A DNA stretch of 64,000 nt from Bacillota bacterium (lineage in GTDB: Bacteria; Bacillota; Clostridia; Lachnospirales; Lachnospiraceae), in assembly GCA_023418475.1 (NCBI GenBank), contig JAEZZO010000030.1, positions 7,507 to 71,506 of the forward strand. The letters run 5' to 3'. Shown here piece by piece: positions 8,930 through 17,582 of the stretch. Positions within the stretch are counted from its first letter, which is position 1, and each line of letters opens with the position of its first letter. Both the position numbers and the translations under genes were made by a program. The notes beneath the pieces were generated by a model. The model made no database searches. It was not told where the DNA came from and worked only from the letters and a program-made list of their open reading frames with translations.

Positions 8930-9085
8930 ATGAAATACGAATGTGAAGTATGTGGATATGTATATGATGAAGCAACAGGTGATCCTGATAGCGGTATTGC
9001 TCCCGGAACAAAGTGGGAGGATATTCCTGAGGACTGGGTTTGTCCTGTATGCGGAGTAGGTAAGGATAATTTTAAAGAAGCATAA
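8930..9085 (+). CDS. Rubredoxin
   Basis: This 51-residue ORF encodes MKYECEVCGYVYDE at the start and WVCPVCGVGKDNF near the end. The two CxxCG knuckles bind a single iron. Length, spacing and the conserved D..SGIAPGTKWEDIP middle match classical small rubredoxins, which carry electrons to oxygen- or peroxide-reducing enzymes in anaerobes. GGAGG lies ten bases before the ATG. It has its own promoter and terminator, so it is monocistronic. Confidence 0.97.
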   Translation: MKYECEVCGYVYDEATGDPDSGIAPGTKWEDIPEDWVCPVCGVGKDNFKEA

Positions 9086-9103
9086 ATCTAAGTAATGATT
9101 TAG

Positions 9104-9150
9104 CTGCCTCAGACGGTAATTTATTATGGACCGGCTGAGGCAGTTTTTTA
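9104..9150 (+). terminator. Rho-independent terminator after rubredoxin
   Basis: Stem CTGCCTCAG (9104-9112) / CTGAGGCAG (9135-9143), with an inner CGGT/ACCG pairing, followed by six T. Confidence 0.85.
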
Positions 9151-9275
9151 TTACATAGGAAAGTTCATCCTATGTAATAAAAACCCTCCGGGGGATGCGC
9201 AGCTACGCGCGCGAACAAAAGTTGTGCAGTATGGATGATTGATAGAGTGTGCGAAGCACACTTTTGTTCTATACT
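9146..9275. repeat. Cluster of inverted repeats after rubredoxin
   Basis: A perfect 15-bp inverted repeat spans 9146-9160 and 9168-9182 (TTTTATTACATAGGA with its complement, 7-nt loop). It is followed by a GC-rich GCGCAGCTACGCGCGCG tract, then arms GAACAAAAGT (9213) and ACTTTTGTTC (9260) that enclose a smaller GTGTGC-GAA-GCACAC hairpin (9247-9261). It looks like a composite intergenic element. No ORF occupies 9086-9497. Confidence 0.55.
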
Positions 9276-9497
9276 CAATTATGAATTATTCCCTGTTCAG
9301 TGAAATTTTAGGCTGGAGACGGAACAGTAAGTGGGTCTTTTCAGGTATAATTCACATTATATATTTAGTCCATTGACATAGTAGGATATAGGAATTATGA
9401 TATTACTATTGTTTTGAGCAAAAGCATGAGATGGAAGGAAGCATAGCAGGTTGTTATACTTGGATCCAAATATGATAAAAGCAAAGGTATGGTTATT

Positions 9498-10619
9498 ATG
9501 ATATATCTGGATTATGCTGCTAATACCCCGGTGGATAGCAAGGTTATGAGCATATTTATAGAAGAAACCAATCAGTATATGGCAAATCCTAATGCTACCC
9601 ATGTGTTGGGAAGAGCCGCAAATGAAAGACTGAACCAAATAACACAGCAGACAGCAGATCTACTCGGAGTGAAGGCATCTGAGATAATTTATACCTCCGG
9701 CGCCAGTGAGGCGAACAATCTGGCAGTTAAAGGATTGGCGCAGGCTTATCGGCATAACGGGAAGCATATTATCTCAACGTGTCTGGAGCACCCTTCTGTC
9801 AGCGGAGCGTTAACTTATCTGCAGACACTTGGGTATGAGATTGATCTGGTGGATATTACAAGCGACGGCTTGGTGGATCTGGATCATTTAAGAGAGCTGC
9901 TTCGTAAGGATACGGTTCTGGTGACTATTTGTATGGTGGACAGTGAGCTGGGTGTACGCCAGCCTATTGAAGAAATCGGTAAAATAGTATCGAATTATCC
10001 GGATTGCTATTTTCATACCGATGCAACACAGGCAGTTGGAAAAATTCCGGTTTCTTTTGATAACATTGATTGTATGACTTTTGCACCGCATAAATTCTAT
10101 GGATTGAATGGCTGCGGTGTTCTGATCAAAAGGGAGAAGGTGGTGCTGGTGCCATTAATTCATGGCGGAAACAGTACAACTATCTACCGGAGCGGAACGC
10201 CTGTTCTGGGGTTAGCAGCCGCTATATTGGAGTCTTTGGAAATATCCCTGCAGCAGCTGCAGGAGAGGCATGATTATGTGAAAAAGTTAAATGATAAGCT
10301 TCGTAAAGCCCTGCAAAGCTACAAGAAGGTAAGAATTAACAGTACCATGTATTCAGTACCCCATATTCTTAATATCAGTGTGCAGGGAGTGAAAGCAGGC
10401 GTATTTCGGGAAGCACTGGAGGAAGAAGGTATTTGTGTCTCCATTAAATCAGCATGTTCCGTAACCGGTTCACCCTCACGCCCGGTATGTGCCGTATCAA
10501 AGGATAAGAAAAATGCGATGTGCTCCTGGCGGATCAGTTTAAGTCATCTGACGACACACGAAGAAATAGATTATTTTCTGGAAGCTTTTTCAAGGTGTTA
10601 TGAGAAGCTGACGGTTTAG
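9498..10619 (+). CDS. Cysteine desulfurase (NifS/IscS-like)
   Basis: The PLP enzyme removes sulfur from cysteine to form an enzyme persulfide. It has the N-terminal MIYLDYAANTP, the PLP-binding Lys199 in FAPHKFYG, the HTDATQAVGK strand and Cys320 in the SACS loop. The length of 373 residues fits group I/NifS-like proteins. The frame opens at 9489, but the family start and the AAAGG spacing point to the ATG at 9498. The next genes encode a TtcA-like thiolase and a TcdA-like enzyme, so it probably feeds sulfur to tRNA modification rather than being a general Fe-S desulfurase. Confidence 0.92.
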   Translation: MIYLDYAANTPVDSKVMSIFIEETNQYMANPNATHVLGRAANERLNQITQQTADLLGVKASEIIYTSGASEANNLAVKGLAQAYRHNGKHIISTCLEHPSVSGALTYLQTLGYEIDLVDITSDGLVDLDHLRELLRKDTVLVTICMVDSELGVRQPIEEIGKIVSNYPDCYFHTDATQAVGKIPVSFDNIDCMTFAPHKFYGLNGCGVLIKREKVVLVPLIHGGNSTTIYRSGTPVLGLAAAILESLEISLQQLQERHDYVKKLNDKLRKALQSYKKVRINSTMYSVPHILNISVQGVKAGVFREALEEEGICVSIKSACSVTGSPSRPVCAVSKDKKNAMCSWRISLSHLTTHEEIDYFLEAFSRCYEKLTV

Positions 10620-10693
10620 AAGAAAGCAGGTTCCTTCTGGATATTAGATAGGAGGAAAGAATATATTATTAGAAGAGAAAGTGGTAGGACGAA

Positions 10694-11542
10694 ATGGAAC
10701 GTTATCAGGAGATAGAGAGAAGTATCATAAAAAAATTCCGTAAGCCCCTATGGAAGAAGTTTATTAATGGTGTAAATGATTACAAGCTGATTGAGGAAGG
10801 CGACAGAATTGCAGTATGCATCTCGGGTGGCAAGGATTCCATGCTGCTGGCAAAGCTGATGCAGGAGGTACAAAGGCATGGTGTTATCCCGTTTGAACTG
10901 GAATTTCTAGTGATGGATCCAGGGTATAATGAGATTAACAGACAGACGATTATTAATAATGCCAAGCTTTTAAATATTCCGATTACGATATTTGATACGC
11001 AGATTTATGATATTGTGGCAGAAGTTGACCAATCTCCCTGTTATCTCTGCGCCAGAATGCGACGCGGCTATCTATATAAGAATGCACAATCACTGGGCTG
11101 TAACAAAATTGCTCTGGGACATCATTTTGATGATGTAATCGAAACCATTCTCATGGGGATGCTATATGGCGGACAGATACAAACAATGATGCCAAAGCTT
11201 CACAGTACAAACCATCCCGGAATGCAGCTGATCCGTCCGATGTATCTTGTAAAAGAAGCAGACATTATTGCCTGGAAGCAATACAATGATTTGCAATTTA
11301 TTCAATGTGCCTGCCGCCTGACTGAGAACTGCACACTCTGTGATAATGGAGGAGGCGGCTCTAAGCGCCAGGAAATGAAGGCTTTAATCAAGAAATTCAG
11401 GCAGACAAATCCTAGTATAGATATGAATATCTTCCGAAGCGTGCATGATGTAAATTTAAGTACAATTATAGGATATCATGATAAGGAGAAAACCTACAAT
11501 TTTCTGGATGATTATCATAAGAAGGGTGGTACGGTATGTTGA
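10694..11542 (+). CDS. TtcA-like tRNA 2-thiolation ATPase
   Basis: A PP-loop ATP pyrophosphatase motif SGGKDS sits at residues 44-49. The paired cysteines CYLC (116-119) and the later ENCTLCDNGGGG region (Cys213/216) fit the TtcA/TtuA family, which adds sulfur to tRNA (TtcA: cytidine 32) using an iron-sulfur centre. The GHHFDDVIET motif is also typical. The 282-residue size is normal. It lies 74 bp behind the desulfurase gene and overlaps the next gene by 7 bp. The exact nucleotide modified cannot be read from sequence. Confidence 0.85.
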   Translation: MERYQEIERSIIKKFRKPLWKKFINGVNDYKLIEEGDRIAVCISGGKDSMLLAKLMQEVQRHGVIPFELEFLVMDPGYNEINRQTIINNAKLLNIPITIFDTQIYDIVAEVDQSPCYLCARMRRGYLYKNAQSLGCNKIALGHHFDDVIETILMGMLYGGQIQTMMPKLHSTNHPGMQLIRPMYLVKEADIIAWKQYNDLQFIQCACRLTENCTLCDNGGGGSKRQEMKALIKKFRQTNPSIDMNIFRSVHDVNLSTIIGYHDKEKTYNFLDDYHKKGGTVC

Positions 11543-12294
11543 ACCAATTTTCCAGAACAGAGCTTCTGTTCGGACAGGAAGCAATGGAAAAACTGAAAAA
11601 ATCAAGGGTTGCGGTATTCGGGATTGGCGGAGTCGGAGGTTTTACCGTGGAGGCACTTGCAAGAGGCGGAGTCGGTAGTTTAGATCTGATTGATGATGAT
11701 AAGGTATGTCTTACAAATATTAACAGGCAGATTATTGCTACCAGAAAAACAGTGGGTAAATTCAAGGTTGAGGTGATGAAGGAACGTATACTTGATATTA
11801 ATCCTGATGCAGTGGTTGCGGCGCACCAATGCTTCTATTCTGCTGAAACAGCGGATCAGTTTGACTTCTCACAATATGACTATATCGTGGATGCGATTGA
11901 TACGGTTTCAGCGAAGCTCGAAATGATCCTCCAGGCACAAAAACTAAAGGTTCCAATCATAAGCTGTATGGGGGCCGGTAATAAACTTGATCCCACCAAA
12001 TTTGAAATTGCTGATATCTATAAGACCTCAAACTGCCCTCTGGCAAAGGTTATGAGGAGAGAACTAAAGGCCAGAGGAGTGAAGAAATTAAAGGTTCTTT
12101 ATTCCACGGAGCTGCCAAGAAAACCGCTTGAGGATATGTCGATCAGCTGTAAAACCAATTGTATCTGTCCTCCCGGTGCAGTTCGAAAATGTACGGCAAG
12201 GCGTCAGATACCGGGGAGCAATGCTTTTGTTCCATCCGTTGCGGGGCTGATTATTGCTGGTGAAGTGATGAAGGATCTGACAGGAATTAGATAA
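11536..12294 (+). CDS. tcdA: tRNA threonylcarbamoyladenosine dehydratase (TcdA-like E1 enzyme)
   Basis: The ThiF/MoeB/HesA fold is marked by the nucleotide-binding GIGGVGG at residues 29-35 and LIDDDKVCLTNINRQI, with the adenylation Arg/Asn. The 252-residue length and the KISC/SCMGAGNKLDPTKFEIADI block are specific for the YgdL/TcdA branch, which cyclises t6A37 in tRNA. In E. coli the same protein is encoded beside the CsdA desulfurase, which matches the gene pair here. It overlaps the TtcA-like gene by 7 bp, indicating translational coupling. Confidence 0.88.
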   Translation: MLNQFSRTELLFGQEAMEKLKKSRVAVFGIGGVGGFTVEALARGGVGSLDLIDDDKVCLTNINRQIIATRKTVGKFKVEVMKERILDINPDAVVAAHQCFYSAETADQFDFSQYDYIVDAIDTVSAKLEMILQAQKLKVPIISCMGAGNKLDPTKFEIADIYKTSNCPLAKVMRRELKARGVKKLKVLYSTELPRKPLEDMSISCKTNCICPPGAVRKCTARRQIPGSNAFVPSVAGLIIAGEVMKDLTGIR

Positions 12295-12372
12295 AGTAAA
12301 AGATAATACATTAAAATTTATAGATAGAAGTAATAGTATGGGCCATAAGTATACACAGAAAGGATGAGAAGA

Positions 12373-12945
12373 ATGGGAGAGATACCAACCAGAGAGCAGG
12401 CATGGGAACTGTTAACAGAGTTTAATCAGGATGAATTTCATTTGAAGCATGCCAGAGTAGTGGAAGGTGTAATGAAATATTTTGCAAGGGAACTGGGGTA
12501 TGGTGAACAGGAAGAGTTTTGGGGAATCGTTGGCTTGCTGCATGATTTGGATTTTGAGAAGTATCCAGAAGCTCACTGCATCAAAAGTCAGGAAATTCTT
12601 CGCGAAAGAGGAATTGATGACAGCATCAATCATGCCACTGCCAGTCATGGCTATGAATTAACAGTTGCTATCAAACCGGAGCATGAGATGGAAAAGGTGC
12701 TCTATGCAGTAGATGAACTAACCGGATTAATTGGAGCAGTCGCAATAATGCGCCCTTCTAAAAGCACTTTGGATCTGGAGTTAAGCTCGGTTAAGAAGAA
12801 ATATAAAACACCTAAATTTGCGGCAGGCTGTTCACGAGAGGTTATTGCAAGGGGAGCAAACATGCTCCACTGGGATTTGGAGGACCTGCTGCAAAAAACA
12901 ATATATGCTTTACGGGATGTAGAACAGACAACGGGATTAGTTTAG
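12373..12945 (+). CDS. HD-domain phosphohydrolase-like protein
   Basis: The 190-residue protein carries HD-domain ligands: H near residue 26 (HLKHARVVEG), the HD pair in GLLHDLDFEKYPE and a later NHATASHGYE. Such small HDIG proteins act as metal-dependent phosphohydrolases on nucleotides; the substrate is unknown. The frame opens at 12364, but AAAGG is correctly spaced only for the ATG at 12373. It follows tcdA by 78 bp on the same strand and could be the last gene of the tRNA-modification operon. Confidence 0.8.
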   Translation: MGEIPTREQAWELLTEFNQDEFHLKHARVVEGVMKYFARELGYGEQEEFWGIVGLLHDLDFEKYPEAHCIKSQEILRERGIDDSINHATASHGYELTVAIKPEHEMEKVLYAVDELTGLIGAVAIMRPSKSTLDLELSSVKKKYKTPKFAAGCSREVIARGANMLHWDLEDLLQKTIYALRDVEQTTGLV

Positions 12946-13049
12946 GAGAAAGTATAACCTGACCAAAGAAGATATCATATACAACAAAGCGAGGAAACTC
13001 GGTACAGAGATTATTGACCCTGTATCGATAGGAATAAGTGAGGTAAAGC

Positions 13050-13781
13050 ATGGTTGGGTTGGGAACACTTGTAAATATGGCAGCAATTTTAATTGGAGCC
13101 GCCATGGGAATTTTATTAAAGGAGATTTTAAAGCAGCGTTTTAAGGAGACGATTATGAATGCTTTGGGGCTTTCCGTTATGTTTATCGGAAGCTGCGGAG
13201 CCTTACAGGGATTATTGAAAATCAATAATGGCACCCTTGTCTCTGCAAATATGATGCTTATGATTATATCTCTTGCAGTCGGTGCATTCCTTGGAGAACT
13301 GATTAATATCGAAGATAAGCTCGACAGGATGGGAGAATTTATTAAGAAGTCTCTTAAAGTTAAGGGGGAAAAGGGACGGGATTTTGTGGAGGGCTTTGTC
13401 AGTAGCTCCTTGCTGTATTGTATTGGTGCGATGGCCATCATTGGGGCGCTGAAGGACGGTTTGTCAGGAGATGCCTCTACTTTGTATGCCAAGGCTGTCA
13501 TAGATGGTACGGTATCTGTTTTCATTGCCTCCACACTGGGGATTGGCGTTCTATTTTCTATTATACCACTTGGAATTTACCAGGGATCAATAACGTTTCT
13601 TGCTAAATATGTGAAAGAATTTTTAAGCGAAGAGCTGATTATGCAGATGTCATTTATTGGGTCTGTTCTGATATTTGGAATTGGCATCAATATGATTTTC
13701 GGAAAGAAGATTAAATGTGGCAACATTCTGCCGGCAGTATTAATACCGGTATTTTATGAAATATTCAAGTCTTGGTTCTAG
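13050..13781 (+). CDS. DUF554 integral membrane protein
   Basis: The 243-residue protein has six to seven hydrophobic segments and the family features GTLVNMAAILIGAAMGIL at the N-terminus, GSCGALQG and GAMAIIGALKDGL in the middle. DUF554 proteins are predicted transporters of unknown substrate. GAGG precedes the ATG. It is followed by the citrate synthase promoter, so it probably ends the preceding transcription unit. No terminator is visible. Confidence 0.85.
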   Translation: MVGLGTLVNMAAILIGAAMGILLKEILKQRFKETIMNALGLSVMFIGSCGALQGLLKINNGTLVSANMMLMIISLAVGAFLGELINIEDKLDRMGEFIKKSLKVKGEKGRDFVEGFVSSSLLYCIGAMAIIGALKDGLSGDASTLYAKAVIDGTVSVFIASTLGIGVLFSIIPLGIYQGSITFLAKYVKEFLSEELIMQMSFIGSVLIFGIGINMIFGKKIKCGNILPAVLIPVFYEIFKSWF

Positions 13782-13830
13782 AGAAAATATGTTATGGGTA
13801 ATCTGTAAATTAATGATTTGAAAAATGTGA

Positions 13831-13859
13831 TTGACAATACAAGTATAATTGTATACAAT
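13831..13859 (+). promoter_or_regulatory. Citrate synthase promoter with operator over the -10 box
   Basis: TTGACA (13831-13836) and TACAAT (13854-13859) are separated by exactly 17 bp. The perfect 12-bp palindrome ATTGTATACAAT (13848-13859) covers the -10 element. Such TTGTATACAA-like sites are typical of GntR/FCD regulators, one of which is encoded at 16689. A protein bound here would block RNA polymerase. Confidence 0.75.
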
Positions 13860-13901
13860 AAAACAAAGTTATATTTCAAATTAGAATGGAGATCGGTGAT
13901 T

Positions 13902-15299
13902 ATGGATCAGAGAAAAGTTTTTATTAACCCACATAACAATTTACTTCAGTTAGAGGAGCATATTTACCCTCTGGTAGATGTAAGTGAACCCAATACATTC
14001 CGCAACCTGTTTCCCTACAATGAGATTCCAAAGATTGCATTTAATGACCGTATTGTACCGCATAATCTGCCGGATGAAATCTTTATCACCGACACTACCT
14101 TCCGTGACGGACAACAGTCCCGGGCACCCTATACGACGGAGCAGATTGTTACAATGTATGATTATTTTCACCGCCTGGGCGGTCCGAAGGGAATCATCCG
14201 CCAGAGTGAATTCTTCCTCTACAGCAAGAAAGACAGGGATGCTGTTTACCGCTGCCTGGAAAAAGGCTATGAATTTCCGGAGATAACCTCGTGGATTAGA
14301 GCCAGTAAGAAGGATTTTGAGTTAGTAAAAGAAATTGGAATGAAGGAAACCGGTATTTTGGTAAGTTGTTCCGATTATCATATTTTCTATAAAATGAAGA
14401 TGACCAGAAGGGAAGCCTTAAACCATTACCTTAGTGTAGTCAGAGAGTGCCTGGAGACCGGTATTGCAGCAAGATGCCACCTGGAGGATATTACAAGATC
14501 CGATATCCATGGATTTGTAATACCGTTTTGTTATGAGCTTATGAAGCTCAGCCAGGAGTACAATATTCCTGTAAAAATCAGAGCTTGCGATACGATGGGA
14601 TATGGTGTAAACTTTGCCGGTGCGGTAATACCGAGATCCGTACAGGGTATTATCTATGGCCTTATGACACATGCCGGAGTTCCTTCCAAATGGCTGGAAT
14701 GGCATGGACACAATGACTTCTATAAGGCGGTAACCAACTCAACAACGGCATGGCTTTACGGTGCAAGCGGTGTAAACTGCTCACTGTTCGGAATTGGAGA
14801 GAGAACCGGTAATACGCCGCTTGAGGCAATGGTTTTTGAATATGCACAGTTAAAGGGTAGCCTGGACGGAATGGATACTACCGTTATTACAGAGCTTGCA
14901 GAGTATTATGAGAAGGAAATCGGTTACCACGTTCCCTCCAGAACACCGTTTGTTGGTAAAAACTTCAACGTCACCAGAGCGGGTATTCATGCGGACGGAT
15001 TACTAAAGAATGAGGAAATCTACAATATCTTTGATACGGAGAAATTCTTAAACAGACCGGTGCTGGTAGCAGTCTCCAATACCTCCGGACTGGCAGGAAT
15101 TGCACATTGGATGAATACCTTCTTTAAACTGAAGGGTGAGAATGCAATGGATAAGTCTCATCCAATGGTGCAAAAAATCAAAGAATGGGTGGATGCGGAA
15201 TATGAGAGCGGCCGTGTAACCGTAATCACAGACGATGAATTAATAGGAATCATTCATTATTTCGAGAACGAAATGGGTATGAAGATTGCAAATCAATAA
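13902..15299 (+). CDS. (Re)-citrate synthase-like DRE-TIM metallolyase
   Basis: The protein belongs to the LeuA/homocitrate synthase superfamily: DTTFRDGQQS at the start of the barrel and EWHGHND (metal-binding HxH) near the middle. It lacks the C-terminal LeuA allosteric domain; the 465-residue length and the adjacent isocitrate dehydrogenase match the (Re)-citrate synthase described in Clostridium kluyveri. It would condense acetyl-CoA and oxaloacetate to citrate for glutamate synthesis. The frame opens at 13818, but that start lies upstream of the promoter; ATG 13902 has a GGAG box. A true isopropylmalate synthase is present elsewhere (33599), which argues against that role here. Confidence 0.8.
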   Translation: MDQRKVFINPHNNLLQLEEHIYPLVDVSEPNTFRNLFPYNEIPKIAFNDRIVPHNLPDEIFITDTTFRDGQQSRAPYTTEQIVTMYDYFHRLGGPKGIIRQSEFFLYSKKDRDAVYRCLEKGYEFPEITSWIRASKKDFELVKEIGMKETGILVSCSDYHIFYKMKMTRREALNHYLSVVRECLETGIAARCHLEDITRSDIHGFVIPFCYELMKLSQEYNIPVKIRACDTMGYGVNFAGAVIPRSVQGIIYGLMTHAGVPSKWLEWHGHNDFYKAVTNSTTAWLYGASGVNCSLFGIGERTGNTPLEAMVFEYAQLKGSLDGMDTTVITELAEYYEKEIGYHVPSRTPFVGKNFNVTRAGIHADGLLKNEEIYNIFDTEKFLNRPVLVAVSNTSGLAGIAHWMNTFFKLKGENAMDKSHPMVQKIKEWVDAEYESGRVTVITDDELIGIIHYFENEMGMKIANQ

Positions 15300-15318
15300 G
15301 ATAATTTTGTATAATAAA

Positions 15319-15347
15319 TTGACAATCTGATGAAAACATCATACAAT
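15319..15347 (+). promoter_or_regulatory. Isocitrate dehydrogenase promoter
   Basis: TTGACA (15319-15324) and TACAAT (15342-15347) with a 17-bp spacer, the same boxes as the citrate synthase promoter. The palindrome is not complete here, only the TACAAT half. The predicted leader is about 120 nt and contains CTGTA-AA-TACAG at 15388-15399. Confidence 0.6.
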
Positions 15348-15476
15348 TTTAGTTAAGACAAATGATTGATTTTTTGTATTACAATTCTGTAAATACAGTA
15401 TATTTGTTTAGAATCAATTGTATCAGGCAATTTGTTTTGCTTTTGAAATCATAAAACGGAAAGGCACGGTATTATT

Positions 15477-16646
15477 ATGACAACTGCAGAGAAAATTGAA
15501 GTAGCAAAAGAGAAATTTGGACAGCTATTGGCAGCTCAATTACAAAGAGTGGAAGATATGAAGGCACAGGGAGATTTTGTTGATTATAAATCTCTGGATC
15601 AGATTATTATCGGTGTATGCGGTGGCGATGGAATAGGTCCTGCCATTACGGCACAGGCACAGAGAGTGCTGGAATACCTCTTACAGGAGGAAGTAAAGTC
15701 TGGTAAAGTGGCTTTTAACGTAATTGATGGTTTAACGATTGAACGCAGAGCAGCTGAGAATGCAGCAATTCCGCCTGCAGTGCTAGAGGAAATCAAAAAA
15801 TGCCATGTTATTCTCAAAGGACCTACAACTACCCCGAGAAAGGGTGACCCATGGCCGAATGTGGAAAGTGCCAATGTGGCAATGAGAAAAGAACTGGATT
15901 TATTTGCGAATGTAAGACCTGTCAGAATTCCGGAACAAGGCATTGACTGGACCTTTTACCGTGAGAATACCGAAGGTGCTTATGCAGTTGGAAGTAAGGG
16001 CGTTCATGTGACAGAGGATCTGGGCGTTGACTTTACGATCGCAACGAACCAGGGTACAGAGAGAATTATCCGTGCAGCCTTTGAATTTGCTAAAGCAAAC
16101 GGGAAGACAAGAGTTACTGCTGTTACAAAAGCAAATATTATAAAGACTACAGATGGAAAGTTTCTGGATATTTTTAAGGATATTGCCAAGGAATATCCGG
16201 AAATTACATCGGATGACTGGTATATTGATATCATGACTGCGAAGCTGGTAGATGAAAAGAGAAGAAAAGACTTCCAGGTAGTAGTACTTCCAAATCTGTA
16301 TGGAGATATTATTACGGATGAGGCAGCAGAATTCCAGGGCGGCGTAGGAACAGCCGGTAGTGCAAATATTGGTAAAAAATACGCCATGTTTGAAGCAATC
16401 CATGGTTCCGCACCCCGAATGGTAGCGGAGAACAGAGATCAATATGCGGACCCTTGCAGCGTAATCCGCGCAGGTGCAATGCTTTTAGCACATATCGGAT
16501 ATACTGGAGAAGCAGAGAAGCTATACCGTGCACTTGATATCTGCACCATTACTGAGAAGAAGGTTGTGACCACGGGAAGAGATACCGGTGCAACCGGAGC
16601 TGAGTTCGCTGACTACTTAATGGAGACAATTGAGAAAATGAAATAG
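15477..16646 (+). CDS. icd: Isocitrate dehydrogenase (isocitrate/isopropylmalate dehydrogenase family)
   Basis: Decarboxylates isocitrate to 2-oxoglutarate. Family motifs: GGDGIGP near residue 49, LKGPTTTPRKGDPWPNVESANVAMRKELDL (part shown: TFYRENTEGAY near 160), the metal ligands in NLYGDIITDEAAEFQGG, and HGSAPRMVAEN near the cofactor site. The length is 389 residues. ENTEG and SANVAMRK favour isocitrate over isopropylmalate. The choice of NAD or NADP cannot be settled by eye. It follows citrate synthase; no aconitase lies between or near them, so that step must be encoded elsewhere. Confidence 0.9.
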   Translation: MTTAEKIEVAKEKFGQLLAAQLQRVEDMKAQGDFVDYKSLDQIIIGVCGGDGIGPAITAQAQRVLEYLLQEEVKSGKVAFNVIDGLTIERRAAENAAIPPAVLEEIKKCHVILKGPTTTPRKGDPWPNVESANVAMRKELDLFANVRPVRIPEQGIDWTFYRENTEGAYAVGSKGVHVTEDLGVDFTIATNQGTERIIRAAFEFAKANGKTRVTAVTKANIIKTTDGKFLDIFKDIAKEYPEITSDDWYIDIMTAKLVDEKRRKDFQVVVLPNLYGDIITDEAAEFQGGVGTAGSANIGKKYAMFEAIHGSAPRMVAENRDQYADPCSVIRAGAMLLAHIGYTGEAEKLYRALDICTITEKKVVTTGRDTGATGAEFADYLMETIEKMK

Positions 16647-16688
16647 TTAAGAACAACGAATAGCTATTTCATTTAAGGAGGGAATTCC

Positions 16689-17357
16689 TTGGAAGATTTG
16701 AACATTCACAAAGATGTGAGCGATAATTATTCTTTAAGAGGACGGGTGTTTAATAAAATCAGAGAGGATATCCTGTCAGGTATTTACCATGAAAATGAAG
16801 AACTGAAGGAGAATACAATCGGTTTAGAACTCGGTGTAAGCAGAACTCCGGTCCGGGAGGCACTTCGTCAGCTGGAGCTGGAAGGACTGGTTACGATGAT
16901 TCCTAATAAGGGAGCCTACGTAACCGGAATTACCTCGAAGGATATACATGACATCTATATGATACGTTCCTATCTGGAGGGTTTGTGTGCGAAATGGGCC
17001 TGTGACCATATCACGGATACGCAGATTGAAGCTCTTGACGAGATTTTATATTTATCGGATTTTCATGCGAAGAGAAATCATCATGAGCAAATGGTTGAAC
17101 TGGATAATAAATTTCACGAGTTGATTTATGAAGCATCCGGAAGTAAGATCTTATATCATGTTCTGTCGGATTTTCATCATTATGTGGAGAGAATTCGTAA
17201 GATTACACTTGCCATGCCAAGCAGGGCAACAAAATCAAATCAGGAACATGCCGCTATACTGGATGCAATAAAGAAACGGGACGGAGCATTGGCCGAAGCA
17301 TTAGCACATGAACACATTCAGAATACGATTAAGAATATTAGTGATCAAGGGTTATAA
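16689..17357 (+). CDS. GntR-family regulator, FCD (FadR-like) subfamily
   Basis: The 222-residue protein has an N-terminal winged helix (residues ~15-80, with VSRTPVREALRQLELEGLV) and an all-helical FCD domain (~90-215, with DNKFHELIYEASG) that usually binds a small carboxylate with a metal. Translation starts at TTG 16689, supported by AAGGAGGG eight bases upstream. It lies 42 bp behind icd. The best guess is that it senses a TCA-type acid and controls the citrate synthase operator at 13848. Confidence 0.88.
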   Translation: MEDLNIHKDVSDNYSLRGRVFNKIREDILSGIYHENEELKENTIGLELGVSRTPVREALRQLELEGLVTMIPNKGAYVTGITSKDIHDIYMIRSYLEGLCAKWACDHITDTQIEALDEILYLSDFHAKRNHHEQMVELDNKFHELIYEASGSKILYHVLSDFHHYVERIRKITLAMPSRATKSNQEHAAILDAIKKRDGALAEALAHEHIQNTIKNISDQGL

Positions 17358-17404
17358 GACGATAAAAGAAGTTAATAAAGTTGCGAAGATCAGGTGCTTG
17401 TAGT

Positions 17405-17539
17405 GTGGATATATACTATGTGCATCTGCTTCGTATAAACAAATCATTACTGACTTGCCCGGCAAAGCCCGCCATCATATTATGAAGAGGAATATATTCA
17501 TATCCACCAGGTAAGTGATTTGTAAGATTTTTGTCAGGC
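17405..17539 (+). repeat. Intergenic repeat family, copy B
   Basis: A degenerate copy: left arm starting GTGGATAT at 17405 and right part AATATATTCATATCCAC followed by CAGGTAAGTGATTT and TTTTTGTC near 17491-17535. The core matches the other three copies. It lies upstream of the GLUG protein gene. Confidence 0.5.
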
Positions 17540-17582
17540 TGGTCCTTATATTTATGAAAGATAGCAAGGGGAGAACACAAGG

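Noticed and set aside
13902..15299. Annotation as 2-isopropylmalate synthase
   Set aside because: No C-terminal LeuA domain, an icd neighbour, and a true leuA at 33599.
15599..16442. Several minus-strand ORFs of 114-180 residues
   Set aside because: Antisense frames of icd without ribosome sites; they reflect codon bias of the real gene.
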